Under the pieces are notes generated by a model, which saw only the letters and a program-made list of their open reading frames with translations, was not told the origin of the DNA and did no database searches. This document shows positions 42,755 to 51,357 of a DNA stretch of 64,000 nt, piece by piece. A program made the translations under genes and the position numbers. Source of the stretch: an uncultured Paracoccaceae bacterium (GTDB lineage Bacteria > Pseudomonadota > Alphaproteobacteria > Rhodobacterales > Rhodobacteraceae); NCBI GenBank assembly GCA_937927675.1, contig CALBSG010000160.1, forward strand, positions 23,501 to 87,500, read 5' to 3'. Each line of letters begins with the position of its first letter. The stretch's first letter is position 1.

Positions 42755-43672
42755 ATGGCTACGAGAAAGCCGGTGCGCTGGCATATTGCCTTGTTTCTGG
42801 CCCCGGCGGTGTTGGTTTACACCGCAATCATGATCATTCCGTTGTTCGGCACGCTGAACCTGTCGTTGTTTAACGAGGATGGCAATGTGCGGGTTTTTGT
42901 GGGGTTGGGAAACTTTGCGACGCTGTTCGGTGAGCCTTTGTGGTCAGAGGCGTTCTGGAACGCTTTGGGTAACAACGCGTGGTTCTTCCTGATCCACATG
43001 TTGGTGCAAAATCCGATTGGCATTGCCTTGGCGGCGATCTTGTCGACACCGCGGCTGCGCATGGCGGCGTTTTATCGGACAGCGATTTTCATTCCGACCA
43101 TCCTCAGTTTTGTCATTGTGGGCTTCGTCTGGAAGCTGATCTTGTCGCCCATCTGGGGCATCGCGCCGGGGATGCTGGACATGGTGGGGTTGAAAAGTCT
43201 GTTCGCACCATGGTTGGGGAAAGAGGCCTATGCGCTGACCACTTTGGCGCTGATCTCCGTCTGGCAATTTGTCGGCATCCCGATGATGCTGATTTATGCC
43301 GCCCTGCTGAGCATCCCGGATGAGGTGCTGGAGGCCGCTGAGATGGATGGCATCACCGGGGTGAGCCAGTTCTGGAAGATCAAGTTGCCGTTGATCTTGC
43401 CCTCGATCGGCATCATCTCGATCCTGACCTTTGTCGGCAATTTCAACGCCTTTGATCTGATCTATGTGGCGCAAGGTGCCTTGGCCGGGCCGGACTATTC
43501 GACCGATATTCTCGGAACTTTCCTTTACCGCACCTTCTTTGGCTTTCAGTTGCAACTTGGCGATCCCTACATGGGCTCGGCCATTGCGGGGGCGATGTTT
43601 GCGATCATTCTGGTGGGGGTTTGCGTGTACCTCTTCGGCATCCAGACCCGTCTCAGAAGGTATCAGTTCTGA
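42755..43672 (+). CDS. ABC sugar transporter permease (MalF type)
   Basis: Inner-membrane permease of 305 residues with six hydrophobic helices and the EAA loop EAAEMDGITGVSQFWKIKLP for contact with the ATPase. N-terminal HIALFLAPAVLVYTAIMIIP is typical of CUT1 permeases. AAGGGAGGG precedes the ATG. Its stop overlaps the next start by one base. Confidence 0.92.
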   Translation: MATRKPVRWHIALFLAPAVLVYTAIMIIPLFGTLNLSLFNEDGNVRVFVGLGNFATLFGEPLWSEAFWNALGNNAWFFLIHMLVQNPIGIALAAILSTPRLRMAAFYRTAIFIPTILSFVIVGFVWKLILSPIWGIAPGMLDMVGLKSLFAPWLGKEAYALTTLALISVWQFVGIPMMLIYAALLSIPDEVLEAAEMDGITGVSQFWKIKLPLILPSIGIISILTFVGNFNAFDLIYVAQGALAGPDYSTDILGTFLYRTFFGFQLQLGDPYMGSAIAGAMFAIILVGVCVYLFGIQTRLRRYQF

Positions 43673-44511
43673 TGGCAAATGCGCGTCTTTCCACCGGCCG
43701 GACCATTGCCGCCCATGCGATCCTGATCACCTACACGCTGATTGCGCTGTTCCCGGCGTTTGTGGTGGTGATCAACAGTTTCAAAAGCCGCAAGGCGATC
43801 TTTGCTGATCCTTTGGCTTTGCCGAGCCTCAACAATTTCGATCTGGTCGGTTACGAGACGGTGATGAAACAAGGCGATTTCTTCGCCTATTTCCAGAACA
43901 GTCTGATCGTCACTGTGGCCAGCCTGTTCTTTGTGCTGCTGTTTGGCGCGATGGCGGCCTTTGCGCTGTCGGAATATCGGTTCAAGGGCAACACGCTGAT
44001 GGGGCTGTATCTGGCGCTTGGCATCATGATTCCGATCCGGTTGGGCACCGTTGCGATCCTAGAGTTGATGGTGGCGGGCGGTTTGGTGAATACGCTGACG
44101 GCGCTGGTCCTTGTTTATACCGCGCAGGGGCTACCCTTGGCCGTGTTCATCCTGTCTGAATTCATGAAAACTGTCTCGGATGACCTGAAAAACGCCGGTC
44201 GGATTGATGGGCTTTCGGAATACGCCATCTTCTTCACGCTGGTTTTGCCTCTGGTGCGCCCGGCCATGGCGACGGTGGCGGTGTTTTCCATGATCCCGAT
44301 CTGGAATGACCTGTGGTTTCCGCTGATCCTTGCGCCGGCGGAGGAGACGAAGACGGTGACGCTCGGCTCTCAGGTCTTTATCGGGCAGTTTGTGACCAAC
44401 TGGAACGCGGTGCTGGCCGCACTTTCGTTGGCGATCCTGCCGGTGCTGGTGCTGTATCTCATCTTCTCGCGGCAACTTATCCGCGGCATCACAGCGGGGG
44501 CGGTGAAATGA
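43672..44511 (+). CDS. ABC sugar transporter permease (MalG type)
   Basis: Second permease, 279 residues, six helices, CUT1 MalG type: FPAFVVVINSFKSRKAIFA after helix 1 and the EAA-like loop around LKNAGRIDGLSEYAIFF, though the usual Glu is replaced by Lys-Asn. The C-terminus SRQLIRGITAGAVK is characteristic. Overlaps the previous gene by 1 nt and the oxidoreductase by 4 nt. Confidence 0.92.
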   Translation: MANARLSTGRTIAAHAILITYTLIALFPAFVVVINSFKSRKAIFADPLALPSLNNFDLVGYETVMKQGDFFAYFQNSLIVTVASLFFVLLFGAMAAFALSEYRFKGNTLMGLYLALGIMIPIRLGTVAILELMVAGGLVNTLTALVLVYTAQGLPLAVFILSEFMKTVSDDLKNAGRIDGLSEYAIFFTLVLPLVRPAMATVAVFSMIPIWNDLWFPLILAPAEETKTVTLGSQVFIGQFVTNWNAVLAALSLAILPVLVLYLIFSRQLIRGITAGAVK

Positions 44512-45530
44512 TCCGGGTTATGGTTGCCGGTCTTGGGAATATGGGGCGCAGCCATGCGTTGGCCTATCATCGTGACCCGGCGTTTGAACTGGTGGGCTTG
44601 GTGAACCGCAGTCGCCCCACGCTGGATCCTGCCCTGGCAGGCTATCCGGTTACGCCGGATTTCCACGAAGCCTTGGCGCGGCTGAAGCCCGATCTGGTCT
44701 GTGTGTCGACCTATTCCGACAGCCATGCCGATTATGCCATCGCAGCGATGGAGGCAGGGGCGCATGTGTTTGTCGAAAAGCCCTTGGCAACGACGGTGGC
44801 CGATGCCAAGCGCGTGGCCGATTGTGCCAAACGGACGGGGAAAAAGGTCGTCGTGGGCTATATCCTGCGCCACCACCCAAGTTGGATGCGGCTGATCGCC
44901 GAGGCGCGGGCGCTGGGCGGGCCTTATGTCTTCCGGCTGAACCTGAACCAGCAGTCTTCAGGCGCGACTTGGGAGGTGCATAAGGCGCTGATGCAGACCA
45001 CGCCGCCGATTGTGGATTGCGGGGTGCATTATGTCGATGTGATGTGCCAGATCACCGATTCCAAGCCCGTTGAGGTGCGCGGCATGGGCCTACGGCTGTC
45101 CCATGAAATCGCGGCGGATATGTATAACTACGGCCATTTTCAGGTGTTGTTCGAGGATGGCTCGTTGGGCTGGTACGAGGCCGGATGGGGCCCGATGATG
45201 TCGGACACCGCGTTTTTCGTGAAGGATGTGATCAGCCCCAATGGCGCCGTTTCGATCCGCATGCCGGACACGGCGCGGTCGGATGATGTGGACACCCATA
45301 CCAAGACCAGCCTGCTCAGGGTGCATCGGGTGGGGCAGCCGGATGAAGACCTGTCGATGGCAGACGAGCCGGGCCATCAGGACCTGTGCGAGCGCGAGCA
45401 GGCGTTCATGGCGCGCGCGATTACCGAAAACCTCGATCTGACGCGGCATTTGCAGGATGCGGTGCAATCTTTGGCAATCTGTCTGGCGGCGGACGAAAGT
45501 GTTCGCTCGGGCCAGCCGGTGAAATTGTAA
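44508..45530 (+). CDS. Gfo/Idh/MocA family oxidoreductase
   Basis: A 340-residue NAD(P)-dependent sugar oxidoreductase. The Rossmann motif is VAGLGNMGRSHA, the catalytic lysine is in HVFVEKPLATTV, and DCGVHYVDVM provides the expected Asp/His pair. It sits between the second permease and the ATPase gene, coupled by ATGA, so it belongs to the imported sugar's pathway. Which sugar position it oxidises, or whether it acts as an NAD-dependent glycosidase like GH109 relatives, cannot be told from sequence. Confidence 0.9.
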   Translation: MIRVMVAGLGNMGRSHALAYHRDPAFELVGLVNRSRPTLDPALAGYPVTPDFHEALARLKPDLVCVSTYSDSHADYAIAAMEAGAHVFVEKPLATTVADAKRVADCAKRTGKKVVVGYILRHHPSWMRLIAEARALGGPYVFRLNLNQQSSGATWEVHKALMQTTPPIVDCGVHYVDVMCQITDSKPVEVRGMGLRLSHEIAADMYNYGHFQVLFEDGSLGWYEAGWGPMMSDTAFFVKDVISPNGAVSIRMPDTARSDDVDTHTKTSLLRVHRVGQPDEDLSMADEPGHQDLCEREQAFMARAITENLDLTRHLQDAVQSLAICLAADESVRSGQPVKL

Positions 45531-45539
45531 GGAGCGGCC

Positions 45540-46541
45540 ATGGGTGCGCTGGAGTTGAAGGCGGTTTCGAAATCCTTTGGGGTGACCGAGGTGATTTCGG
45601 GCGTTGATCTGACGGTGAACGACGGCGAATTCTGCGTCTTTGTTGGGCCTTCGGGGTGCGGCAAGTCCACGCTTTTGCGCATCATCGCCGGGTTGGAAGC
45701 TGCCAGCAGCGGCGAGATTGCGCTGGATGGGGGGCGGATCAATGATGTCGCCCCGGCCAAGCGTGAACTGGCCATGGTCTTTCAATCCTATGCGCTATAT
45801 CCGCACCTGACCGTGCGCGACAACATGGGGCTGGCCTTGAAGCAGGCGGGCCGATCAAAGGCCGAGATCAAGGCTGCAACCGACCGCGCCGCCGAAATGC
45901 TGGCGCTTGCCGCTTTGATGGAACGGCGTCCGGCGGAACTGTCGGGGGGGCAGCGCCAGCGCGTGGCGATCGGGCGCGCCATTGTGCGGCGGCCCAAGCT
46001 GTTCTTGTTTGATGAGCCACTGTCCAATCTTGACGCCGCCTTGCGCGTTGCGACCCGGATCGAGATTGCCCGCCTGCACCGCGAGTTGGGGGCCACGATG
46101 ATCTATGTGACCCATGATCAGGTTGAGGCGATGACCTTGGCTGACAAAATCGTTGTTTTGCGTGCAGGTCGGGTGGAGCAGGTTGGCGCGCCGATGGAGC
46201 TTTACAACAACCCGGCGAATACCTTTGTGGCCGGTTTTATCGGATCACCCCAGATGAATTTCCTTGCCGCCAAGGCCATGGGTCAGGGGGAAGGCAGCTT
46301 GGGCATCCGGCCCGAACATCTAACGCTGTCGCGTGATACGGGGGCGATTGCAGGCAAGGTCAGCCATGTTGAAAAACTCGGCGGGGAAACGTTGGTTTAT
46401 GTTCATACCACCGACCATGGTCTTTTGACCGTCCGGTTGTTTGGCGAACATGACTATGCGGTTGATGAGGCCGTGTTCCTTAGCCTGACCGCGGAAAAGA
46501 CCTTCCGCTTTGACGCAGAGGGTCTGCGTCTGCGGGCCTAA
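45540..46541 (+). CDS. ABC sugar transporter ATP-binding protein (MalK/UgpC type)
   Basis: A 333-residue ATPase: Walker [10 protein letters not shown], signature [14 protein letters not shown], Walker [12 protein letters not shown]-loop [14 protein letters not shown] and a C-terminal TOBE region with [14 protein letters not shown] precedes the ATG. It completes the importer made of the binding protein and the two permeases and ends the murQ operon. Confidence 0.94.
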   Translation: MGALELKAVSKSFGVTEVISGVDLTVNDGEFCVFVGPSGCGKSTLLRIIAGLEAASSGEIALDGGRINDVAPAKRELAMVFQSYALYPHLTVRDNMGLALKQAGRSKAEIKAATDRAAEMLALAALMERRPAELSGGQRQRVAIGRAIVRRPKLFLFDEPLSNLDAALRVATRIEIARLHRELGATMIYVTHDQVEAMTLADKIVVLRAGRVEQVGAPMELYNNPANTFVAGFIGSPQMNFLAAKAMGQGEGSLGIRPEHLTLSRDTGAIAGKVSHVEKLGGETLVYVHTTDHGLLTVRLFGEHDYAVDEAVFLSLTAEKTFRFDAEGLRLRA

Positions 46542-46545
46542 AGGA

Positions 46546-46575
46546 TGCCGCCCCGACCTGTTGGCCGGGACGGCA
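46546..46575. terminator. Hairpin between convergent ABC ATPase and flavin oxidoreductase genes
   Basis: TGCCGCCCCG / CGGGACGGCA, 10-bp arms with one mismatch and a 10-nt loop, lies in the 39-nt gap between the two stops. No strong T-tract. Confidence 0.5.
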
Positions 46576-46580
46576 CGCGA

Positions 46581-48614
46581 TCAGATGTCTTTCATCAGGC
46601 GCAGCGCGTCATAAATCGCAGCATGGGTGTTGCGGCTTTCGACAGCATCCCCGATGCGGAACAGCTTGAAGCCCTTCGGCCCGCCGTTGACGGTTTGCGG
46701 TTTGCCGGCGATCAGCGCCTCATAGTCCACCGCGCCAAGGTTTTCCGACTGCGGTTTCAGATCAAAGTAGATGTCATCCAAGGGCGCAGTGCCGTGGTTG
46801 ACGATGATCTGGTCAAAGTTCCGCTCCTGACCAAGATCCATGTAATCGGAATCGATCACGGCGGTCAGTTGGTTGCCGGTTTTCTTCACGCCGGACAGAC
46901 GATAGGTCACCGTGAAGGTTACCTTCTTGTCCTGCAATGCGCGCATGTAAGGCACAAGGTTCATCGCCATGACTTCGGGCGCAAAGGCGCGGTCAGGGGT
47001 CATCACCTCTACCGTCGAACCCGCCTCGGCCAGAAGCTGTGCAGCCTGCAGGGCAGAGTGGTCGCCCGCATCATCGAACAGCAACACGTTCTGCCCCGGC
47101 TTCACATCGCCTGACAAAATGTCCCAAGCATTGACGGTCAGTTCATTACCAAAGGCCAGGATGTCCTTTTGCGGCAGACCGCCCGTGGCGACGATCACCA
47201 CATCGGGTTTTTCAGCGACCACATCGGCAGCTTCGGCAAAGGTGTTGAAGCGGAATTCAACATCGCGGGCCGCGCATTGCGCCATCCGCCAGTCGATGAT
47301 GCCAATCATCTCGGCGCGCCGTTTGGTCAGCGAGGTCAGGCGAACCTGACCGCCGGGCTGGTCGGCGGCCTCAAAGACCACAACCTGATGTCCGCGCTCT
47401 GCCGCGACACGGGCGGCTTCCAGACCGGCCGGGCCGGCCCCGATCACCACAACCTTTTTCAGGTCTTTGGCGGGCGTGATGGTGTGGGGCATGGTGCCTT
47501 CACGGCCCGTTGCCGGGTTGTGGATGCACAAGGCCATGCCGCCTTGATAGATCCGGTCAAGGCAATAGGTGGCGCCGACGCAGGGACGGATATCATCCTC
47601 GCGCTTCTCGACGATCTTTTGCACCAGATGCGGATCGGCCATGTGGGCGCGCGTCATGCCAACCATATCCAGCTGACCCGAGGCCACGGCATAGCGCGCG
47701 GTGGCCACATCGGGGATGCGGGCGGCGTGGAAGGTGGGCAGGCCCACTTCGGCCTTCAGGCGGCCTGCAAGGTCAAGGTGCGGGGCCGACTTCATGCCCT
47801 GAACCGGGATCATGTCAGTCATCGCCGGGTCGGTGTGGATACGGCCGCGGTTGATGTTCATATAGTCAACCATACCGGAATCGCGCAGCATTTTGCCCAG
47901 CGCGATACCGTCTTCGACGGTCGTCCCGCCCGCCTGCGCTTCTTCGCCGCCAAAGCGGACGCCGAGGATGAACTTGTCACCCACCCGCTTGCGGCAGGCT
48001 GCGAGCACTTCCATCAAAAGCCGGGCGCGGTTTTCCAAAGACCCACCATAAGGCGCGTCCATCTTGTTGGTCAGCGGCGAAATGAACTGGTCCAGCAGGT
48101 GGCCGTGGGCCAGAAACTCAACACCATCAAGGCCCGAGGCCTTCATCCGCTCGGCGGCATCAGCATAGTCGCTGATGATGCGCGCCAAGTCCCATTCTTC
48201 GGCCCGCTTCGGAAAGGCCCGGTGCGACGGTTCGCGATCGGTGCTTGCGGCCACGACCGGCAGCCAGTCGCCTTTGTCCCAGCGGGTGCGGCGGCCAAGG
48301 TGCGACAGCTGGATCATCACGGCGGCGCCCGCCTCGTGGCAGTCATCAGCCAGACGTTTCATCCATGGAACGACCTCATCCTTCCAGACGAGCAGGTTCG
48401 AGAACACCGGCGGGCTGTCGCGGCTGACAGATGCCGAACCAGCGGTCATCACCATGGCGACGCCAGCCTTGGCGCGTTCCAGATGATAAAGCCGATAACG
48501 GTCCTTCGGCATGCCGTCCTCGCCATAGGCGGGTTCATGACTGGTGGTCATGATGCGGTTGCGAAGGGTCAGGTGTTTCAGCTGGTAAGGCTGCAAAAGC
48601 GGATCGTTGGACAT
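46581..48614 (-). CDS. NADH:flavin oxidoreductase / N-methylproline demethylase-like (StcD type)
   Basis: A 677-residue enzyme of the trimethylamine dehydrogenase/dienoyl-CoA reductase family: FMN TIM barrel (about 1-370; SHLGRRTRWDKGD, GVEFLAHGHLLDQFISP, GGSLENRARL), a 4Fe-4S-type segment, then a Rossmann half beginning VVVIGAGPAGLEAA. The Fe-S segment keeps Cys345, Cys351 and Cys363 but has Ala348 where trimethylamine dehydrogenase has a cysteine. Overall look is that of StcD-type demethylases of betaine catabolism; that specificity is from memory and tentative. Start ATG at 48614. Divergent from a TetR gene across a 30-bp palindrome. Confidence 0.8.
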   Translation of the reverse strand: MSNDPLLQPYQLKHLTLRNRIMTTSHEPAYGEDGMPKDRYRLYHLERAKAGVAMVMTAGSASVSRDSPPVFSNLLVWKDEVVPWMKRLADDCHEAGAAVMIQLSHLGRRTRWDKGDWLPVVAASTDREPSHRAFPKRAEEWDLARIISDYADAAERMKASGLDGVEFLAHGHLLDQFISPLTNKMDAPYGGSLENRARLLMEVLAACRKRVGDKFILGVRFGGEEAQAGGTTVEDGIALGKMLRDSGMVDYMNINRGRIHTDPAMTDMIPVQGMKSAPHLDLAGRLKAEVGLPTFHAARIPDVATARYAVASGQLDMVGMTRAHMADPHLVQKIVEKREDDIRPCVGATYCLDRIYQGGMALCIHNPATGREGTMPHTITPAKDLKKVVVIGAGPAGLEAARVAAERGHQVVVFEAADQPGGQVRLTSLTKRRAEMIGIIDWRMAQCAARDVEFRFNTFAEAADVVAEKPDVVIVATGGLPQKDILAFGNELTVNAWDILSGDVKPGQNVLLFDDAGDHSALQAAQLLAEAGSTVEVMTPDRAFAPEVMAMNLVPYMRALQDKKVTFTVTYRLSGVKKTGNQLTAVIDSDYMDLGQERNFDQIIVNHGTAPLDDIYFDLKPQSENLGAVDYEALIAGKPQTVNGGPKGFKLFRIGDAVESRNTHAAIYDALRLMKDI

Positions 48615-48671
48615 GGCGCTACCTGTTTTGGGGGCTGGCACAAGATTATTGCCTGCCGCTTACAAGTCAAT

Positions 48672-48701
48672 CCAAAAATCGACAGGTGTGTCGAGTTTTG
48701 G
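48672..48701. promoter_or_regulatory. 30-bp palindrome between the flavin oxidoreductase and tetR, probable operator
   Basis: Arms CCAAAAATCGACA and TGTCGAGTTTTGG (12 of 13 positions paired) around GGTG. It lies in the 129-nt divergent gap and overlaps a TTGACT -35-like element read toward the oxidoreductase. Strong candidate site for the adjacent TetR protein. Confidence 0.7.
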
Positions 48702-48743
48702 GCCGGGTTGCAGCGGGGGGCTGAATTGCCTAGGGTCCGGGCG

Positions 48744-49394
48744 ATGAACACGCCTGCACCCAATGAACGCGGCTGGCGCGGCTCGGCCGATCTCTGGCTG
48801 GATGCCGCCTATCATCTGTTGGTTGAAGGCGGCGTCGAAGCGGTCAAGGTGATGCCGCTGGCGGAAAAGCTAGGCCTGTCACGCACCAGTTTTTATTGGC
48901 ATTTCGCGGATCGCGAGGCGCTGCTGGATGGGCTGATCGCCCGCTGGGAGCATAAGAACACCGCAAACCTGATTGCCCAGACCCAAAAGGCCGCGCAGAC
49001 TATCGCCGAGGCCGCATTGAACCTGTGCGATTGCTGGTTCATGCCAGACATCTTTGACGATCGGCTGGAATTTGCGATCCGCACTTGGGCGCTGACCGAC
49101 CCGCAGCTGGAACGGACATTGGCCACCGCGGACGCCACCCGAATCGCTGCAATCAAGGCGATGTTCCTGCGATTTGGCTATCCCGATGACGAGGCCGATA
49201 TCCGTGCCTATACCGTCTATCTGACGCAGATCGGCTATATCTCGATGCGGTTCTCTGAACCGCTTTTGTCGCGCCTTGATCGGGCGCCGCATTATGCGTT
49301 GACCTTTACAGGTAAACTCCCATCTCCGGCCGAAGTGGATGCCTTCCGTGCCCGCCATGGCCTGTCGGGCCGGGCCAAGGGCGCACAAGCCTAA
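48744..49394 (+). CDS. TetR family transcriptional regulator
   Basis: A 216-residue regulator with an N-terminal helix-turn-helix, EAVKVMPLAEKLGLSRTSFY (residues about 32-51), followed by WHFADREALLDGLI and an all-helical ligand domain (about 70-190). It is divergent from the flavin oxidoreductase, which it most likely controls. The ATG at 48744 is preceded by a modest site; the in-frame region upstream is antisense to the oxidoreductase and not part of the gene. Ligand unknown. Confidence 0.88.
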   Translation: MNTPAPNERGWRGSADLWLDAAYHLLVEGGVEAVKVMPLAEKLGLSRTSFYWHFADREALLDGLIARWEHKNTANLIAQTQKAAQTIAEAALNLCDCWFMPDIFDDRLEFAIRTWALTDPQLERTLATADATRIAAIKAMFLRFGYPDDEADIRAYTVYLTQIGYISMRFSEPLLSRLDRAPHYALTFTGKLPSPAEVDAFRARHGLSGRAKGAQA

Positions 49395-49418
49395 ATCCCC
49401 GCTGCGGATCTAGTGGCT

Positions 49419-50222
49419 CTAGGCGTCGCGCTGGGCGATCCAATCATGATCCGGGTCATTCTTAAAGCGCCACTTGCGCAGCGGTCCCGCCATGACGTTC
49501 AGGTAATACATCTCATAGCCATAGGGCGCGCCGCAGGGGTGATGACCTTTGGGAACCAGCGTGACGTCATGGTTCTTGACGGCCATGGTTTCATCCAAAG
49601 ACCCGTCTTCCGTATAGACGCGCTGGATGCCAAAACCCTGCGCGGGGTTGAGGCGCATGTAATAGGTTTCTTCCAGATAGGTCATGTTGGGGAAGTCATC
49701 CTCATCATGGCGGTGGCTGGGGTAGCTGGACCAATGACCCGCAGGGGTGAAGACCTCGGTTACCAACAGGCTGTCGGCCACGTCGCGCGCTTCCATGGCG
49801 ATGTTGTTCACATAGCGGGTGTTGGTGCCTTTGCCGCGCGGGGTCAGCTCAATGCCATCCGGCCCAAGGCGCTGCGCCTTGTGGCCGCCTTTGCCCGGCG
49901 CGCGGCAGACCGCAAGCGTGCAAGGGGTGGTGGCGACGGCCTCCCAGCTATCGGCATTCGGGACATAAAGGCAGTGCGGCGGCGTCTTTTCGAACACATA
50001 CATTCGGTCGCCGAGCTCGCCCCAATCCTGCCCCGAGGCTGTGATCTGCGCCTTGCCTTCGACGATCACCAGAATCGCTTCGTTGTCGCCCGTGGCCTCT
50101 GAGGCGCGTTCCCCCGGTGCCAACCGATACAGCGCAAAGCCGACATAGCCCCAGTTCGCATCGGATGGGGTGATGTCATGCATCTTGCCATGGGGGGCGG
50201 TGGGGTGGCGCAACAGGGTCAT
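49419..50222 (-). CDS. iolB: 5-deoxy-glucuronate isomerase
   Basis: Isomerises 5-deoxy-glucuronate to 2-deoxy-5-keto-gluconate in myo-inositol catabolism (EC 5.3.1.30). The 267-residue bicupin shows the metal site SHRHDEDDFP, then LEETYYMRLNP, QRVYTEDGSLDE, TLVPKGHHPCGAPYGYEMYY and the C-terminal KNDPDHDWI. Last gene of the iol operon; its ATG overlaps the small membrane protein gene. Confidence 0.95.
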   Translation of the reverse strand: MTLLRHPTAPHGKMHDITPSDANWGYVGFALYRLAPGERASEATGDNEAILVIVEGKAQITASGQDWGELGDRMYVFEKTPPHCLYVPNADSWEAVATTPCTLAVCRAPGKGGHKAQRLGPDGIELTPRGKGTNTRYVNNIAMEARDVADSLLVTEVFTPAGHWSSYPSHRHDEDDFPNMTYLEETYYMRLNPAQGFGIQRVYTEDGSLDETMAVKNHDVTLVPKGHHPCGAPYGYEMYYLNVMAGPLRKWRFKNDPDHDWIAQRDA

Positions 50223-50392
50223 TTCCTGCCTCCGGGGTAAGCCATGAAAAGCGCGTTGAAGGCGTATCCCGTCAGCGCGGTGAACCCGGCCCCGAACGCG
50301 ACGGAGCCGGTGGAGAAAAACCAGATCGCGGCGGCCATGGGGGCGGCCACGACAACCAAGCGGAGGGCGAGGGGCCAGTCAGGATTAAGCAT
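50219..50392 (-). CDS. Small two-helix membrane protein in the iol operon
   Basis: A 57-residue hydrophobic protein, MLNPDWPLALRLVVVAAPM then a short break and GAGFTALTGYAFNALFMAYP, giving two likely membrane helices and a basic C-terminus GGRK. AAGGTGG precedes the ATG at 50392, and its stop overlaps the iolB start (ATGA), so it is probably translated. I do not recognise a family. It lies 22 nt after iolE. Confidence 0.6.
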   Translation of the reverse strand: MLNPDWPLALRLVVVAAPMAAAIWFFSTGSVAFGAGFTALTGYAFNALFMAYPGGRK

Positions 50393-50414
50393 GATGGCCA
50401 CCTTGCGCGCCGTC

Positions 50415-51317
50415 TCAAGCCTTTACAAGACCCGCCTCTTTGGCCAGCCGCTTCAGCGTTGCCAGACCCAGCGTTTGATACAGAAGCGGGTTGCGCACCT
50501 TCGGGTCTTGTTCCGCTTCGATCACGATCCAGCCGTCATAGTTGTGGGCAGCCAAGATTTTCAGCAGCGGGCCGAAATCAACGCCACCCTCTTGGTCGCC
50601 CGGAACGGTGAACGCCCCGCCCACCACGCCTTGCAGGAAAGACCAGCCTTCGGCGCGCACGCGTGCCGTGATCGCCGGGCGAATATTCTTGGCATGGAAA
50701 TGACGCACGCGGGCGGCGTGTTTGGTCAGCACGGCAACCGGATCGCCGCCGCCAAACGCGCAGTGGCCCGCGTCAAACAGCAAGTGGGTGTGCGGGCCGG
50801 TCGCGGCCATCAGGGCATCAATTTCCTCGGGGGATTCGACAATGGTGCCCATGTGGTGGTGGTACACCAGCGTCACACCTTCGGAGGCCAGATAGGCAGC
50901 AAATGCCTCAAGGTTCTTGCCGAAGGCCACCATTTCGGCGGGCGTCAGGCGCGCGCGGTCATTGACCGGCTTTTTTGCGTCGCCGTGAATGGCGTTCGAG
51001 GTTTCGCAGACAATCATCACCTTGCAGCCGTTGTGCTTCAGCTTGGCAAGGTGGTGCTGGCAGGCTTTGATCTCATCTTCGACCGAGCGGGTCAGAAGTT
51101 CGGTCGAATACCAGCCCGAGATGAATTTCAGACCATAATCGGCCAAAAGGGCGCGCAGGGCCTCTGGCTCATCCGGCCAGCGGTGGCCGTTTTCGATGCC
51201 GTCAAAGCCGATCTGGCGACCGGCCTCGTCCAGAATACGGGCGGTCGGGATATCGGCGCCGATGGTCTGGTCGTCGTCATTGGCCCAAGCGATGGGGTTG
51301 GTTCCGAATTGGATCAT
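50415..51317 (-). CDS. iolE: myo-inosose-2 dehydratase
   Basis: Dehydrates 2-keto-myo-inositol (EC 4.2.1.44). The 300-residue xylose-isomerase-like TIM barrel has [53 protein letters not shown] and [11 protein letters not shown] with metal-binding residues, and [15 protein letters not shown]. It lies 40 nt after iolD in the operon. Confidence 0.95.
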   Translation of the reverse strand: MIQFGTNPIAWANDDDQTIGADIPTARILDEAGRQIGFDGIENGHRWPDEPEALRALLADYGLKFISGWYSTELLTRSVEDEIKACQHHLAKLKHNGCKVMIVCETSNAIHGDAKKPVNDRARLTPAEMVAFGKNLEAFAAYLASEGVTLVYHHHMGTIVESPEEIDALMAATGPHTHLLFDAGHCAFGGGDPVAVLTKHAARVRHFHAKNIRPAITARVRAEGWSFLQGVVGGAFTVPGDQEGGVDFGPLLKILAAHNYDGWIVIEAEQDPKVRNPLLYQTLGLATLKRLAKEAGLVKA

Positions 51318-51357
51318 TGTCGTCGTTTCCTCGTTTACCGGGCTGACCCGGCGGACC

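Noticed and set aside
47169..48743. Long plus-strand open frame continuous with tetR
   Set aside because: It is antisense to the well-supported flavin oxidoreductase gene and its translation has no recognisable domains until the TetR start at 48744. High GC makes such antisense frames common here.
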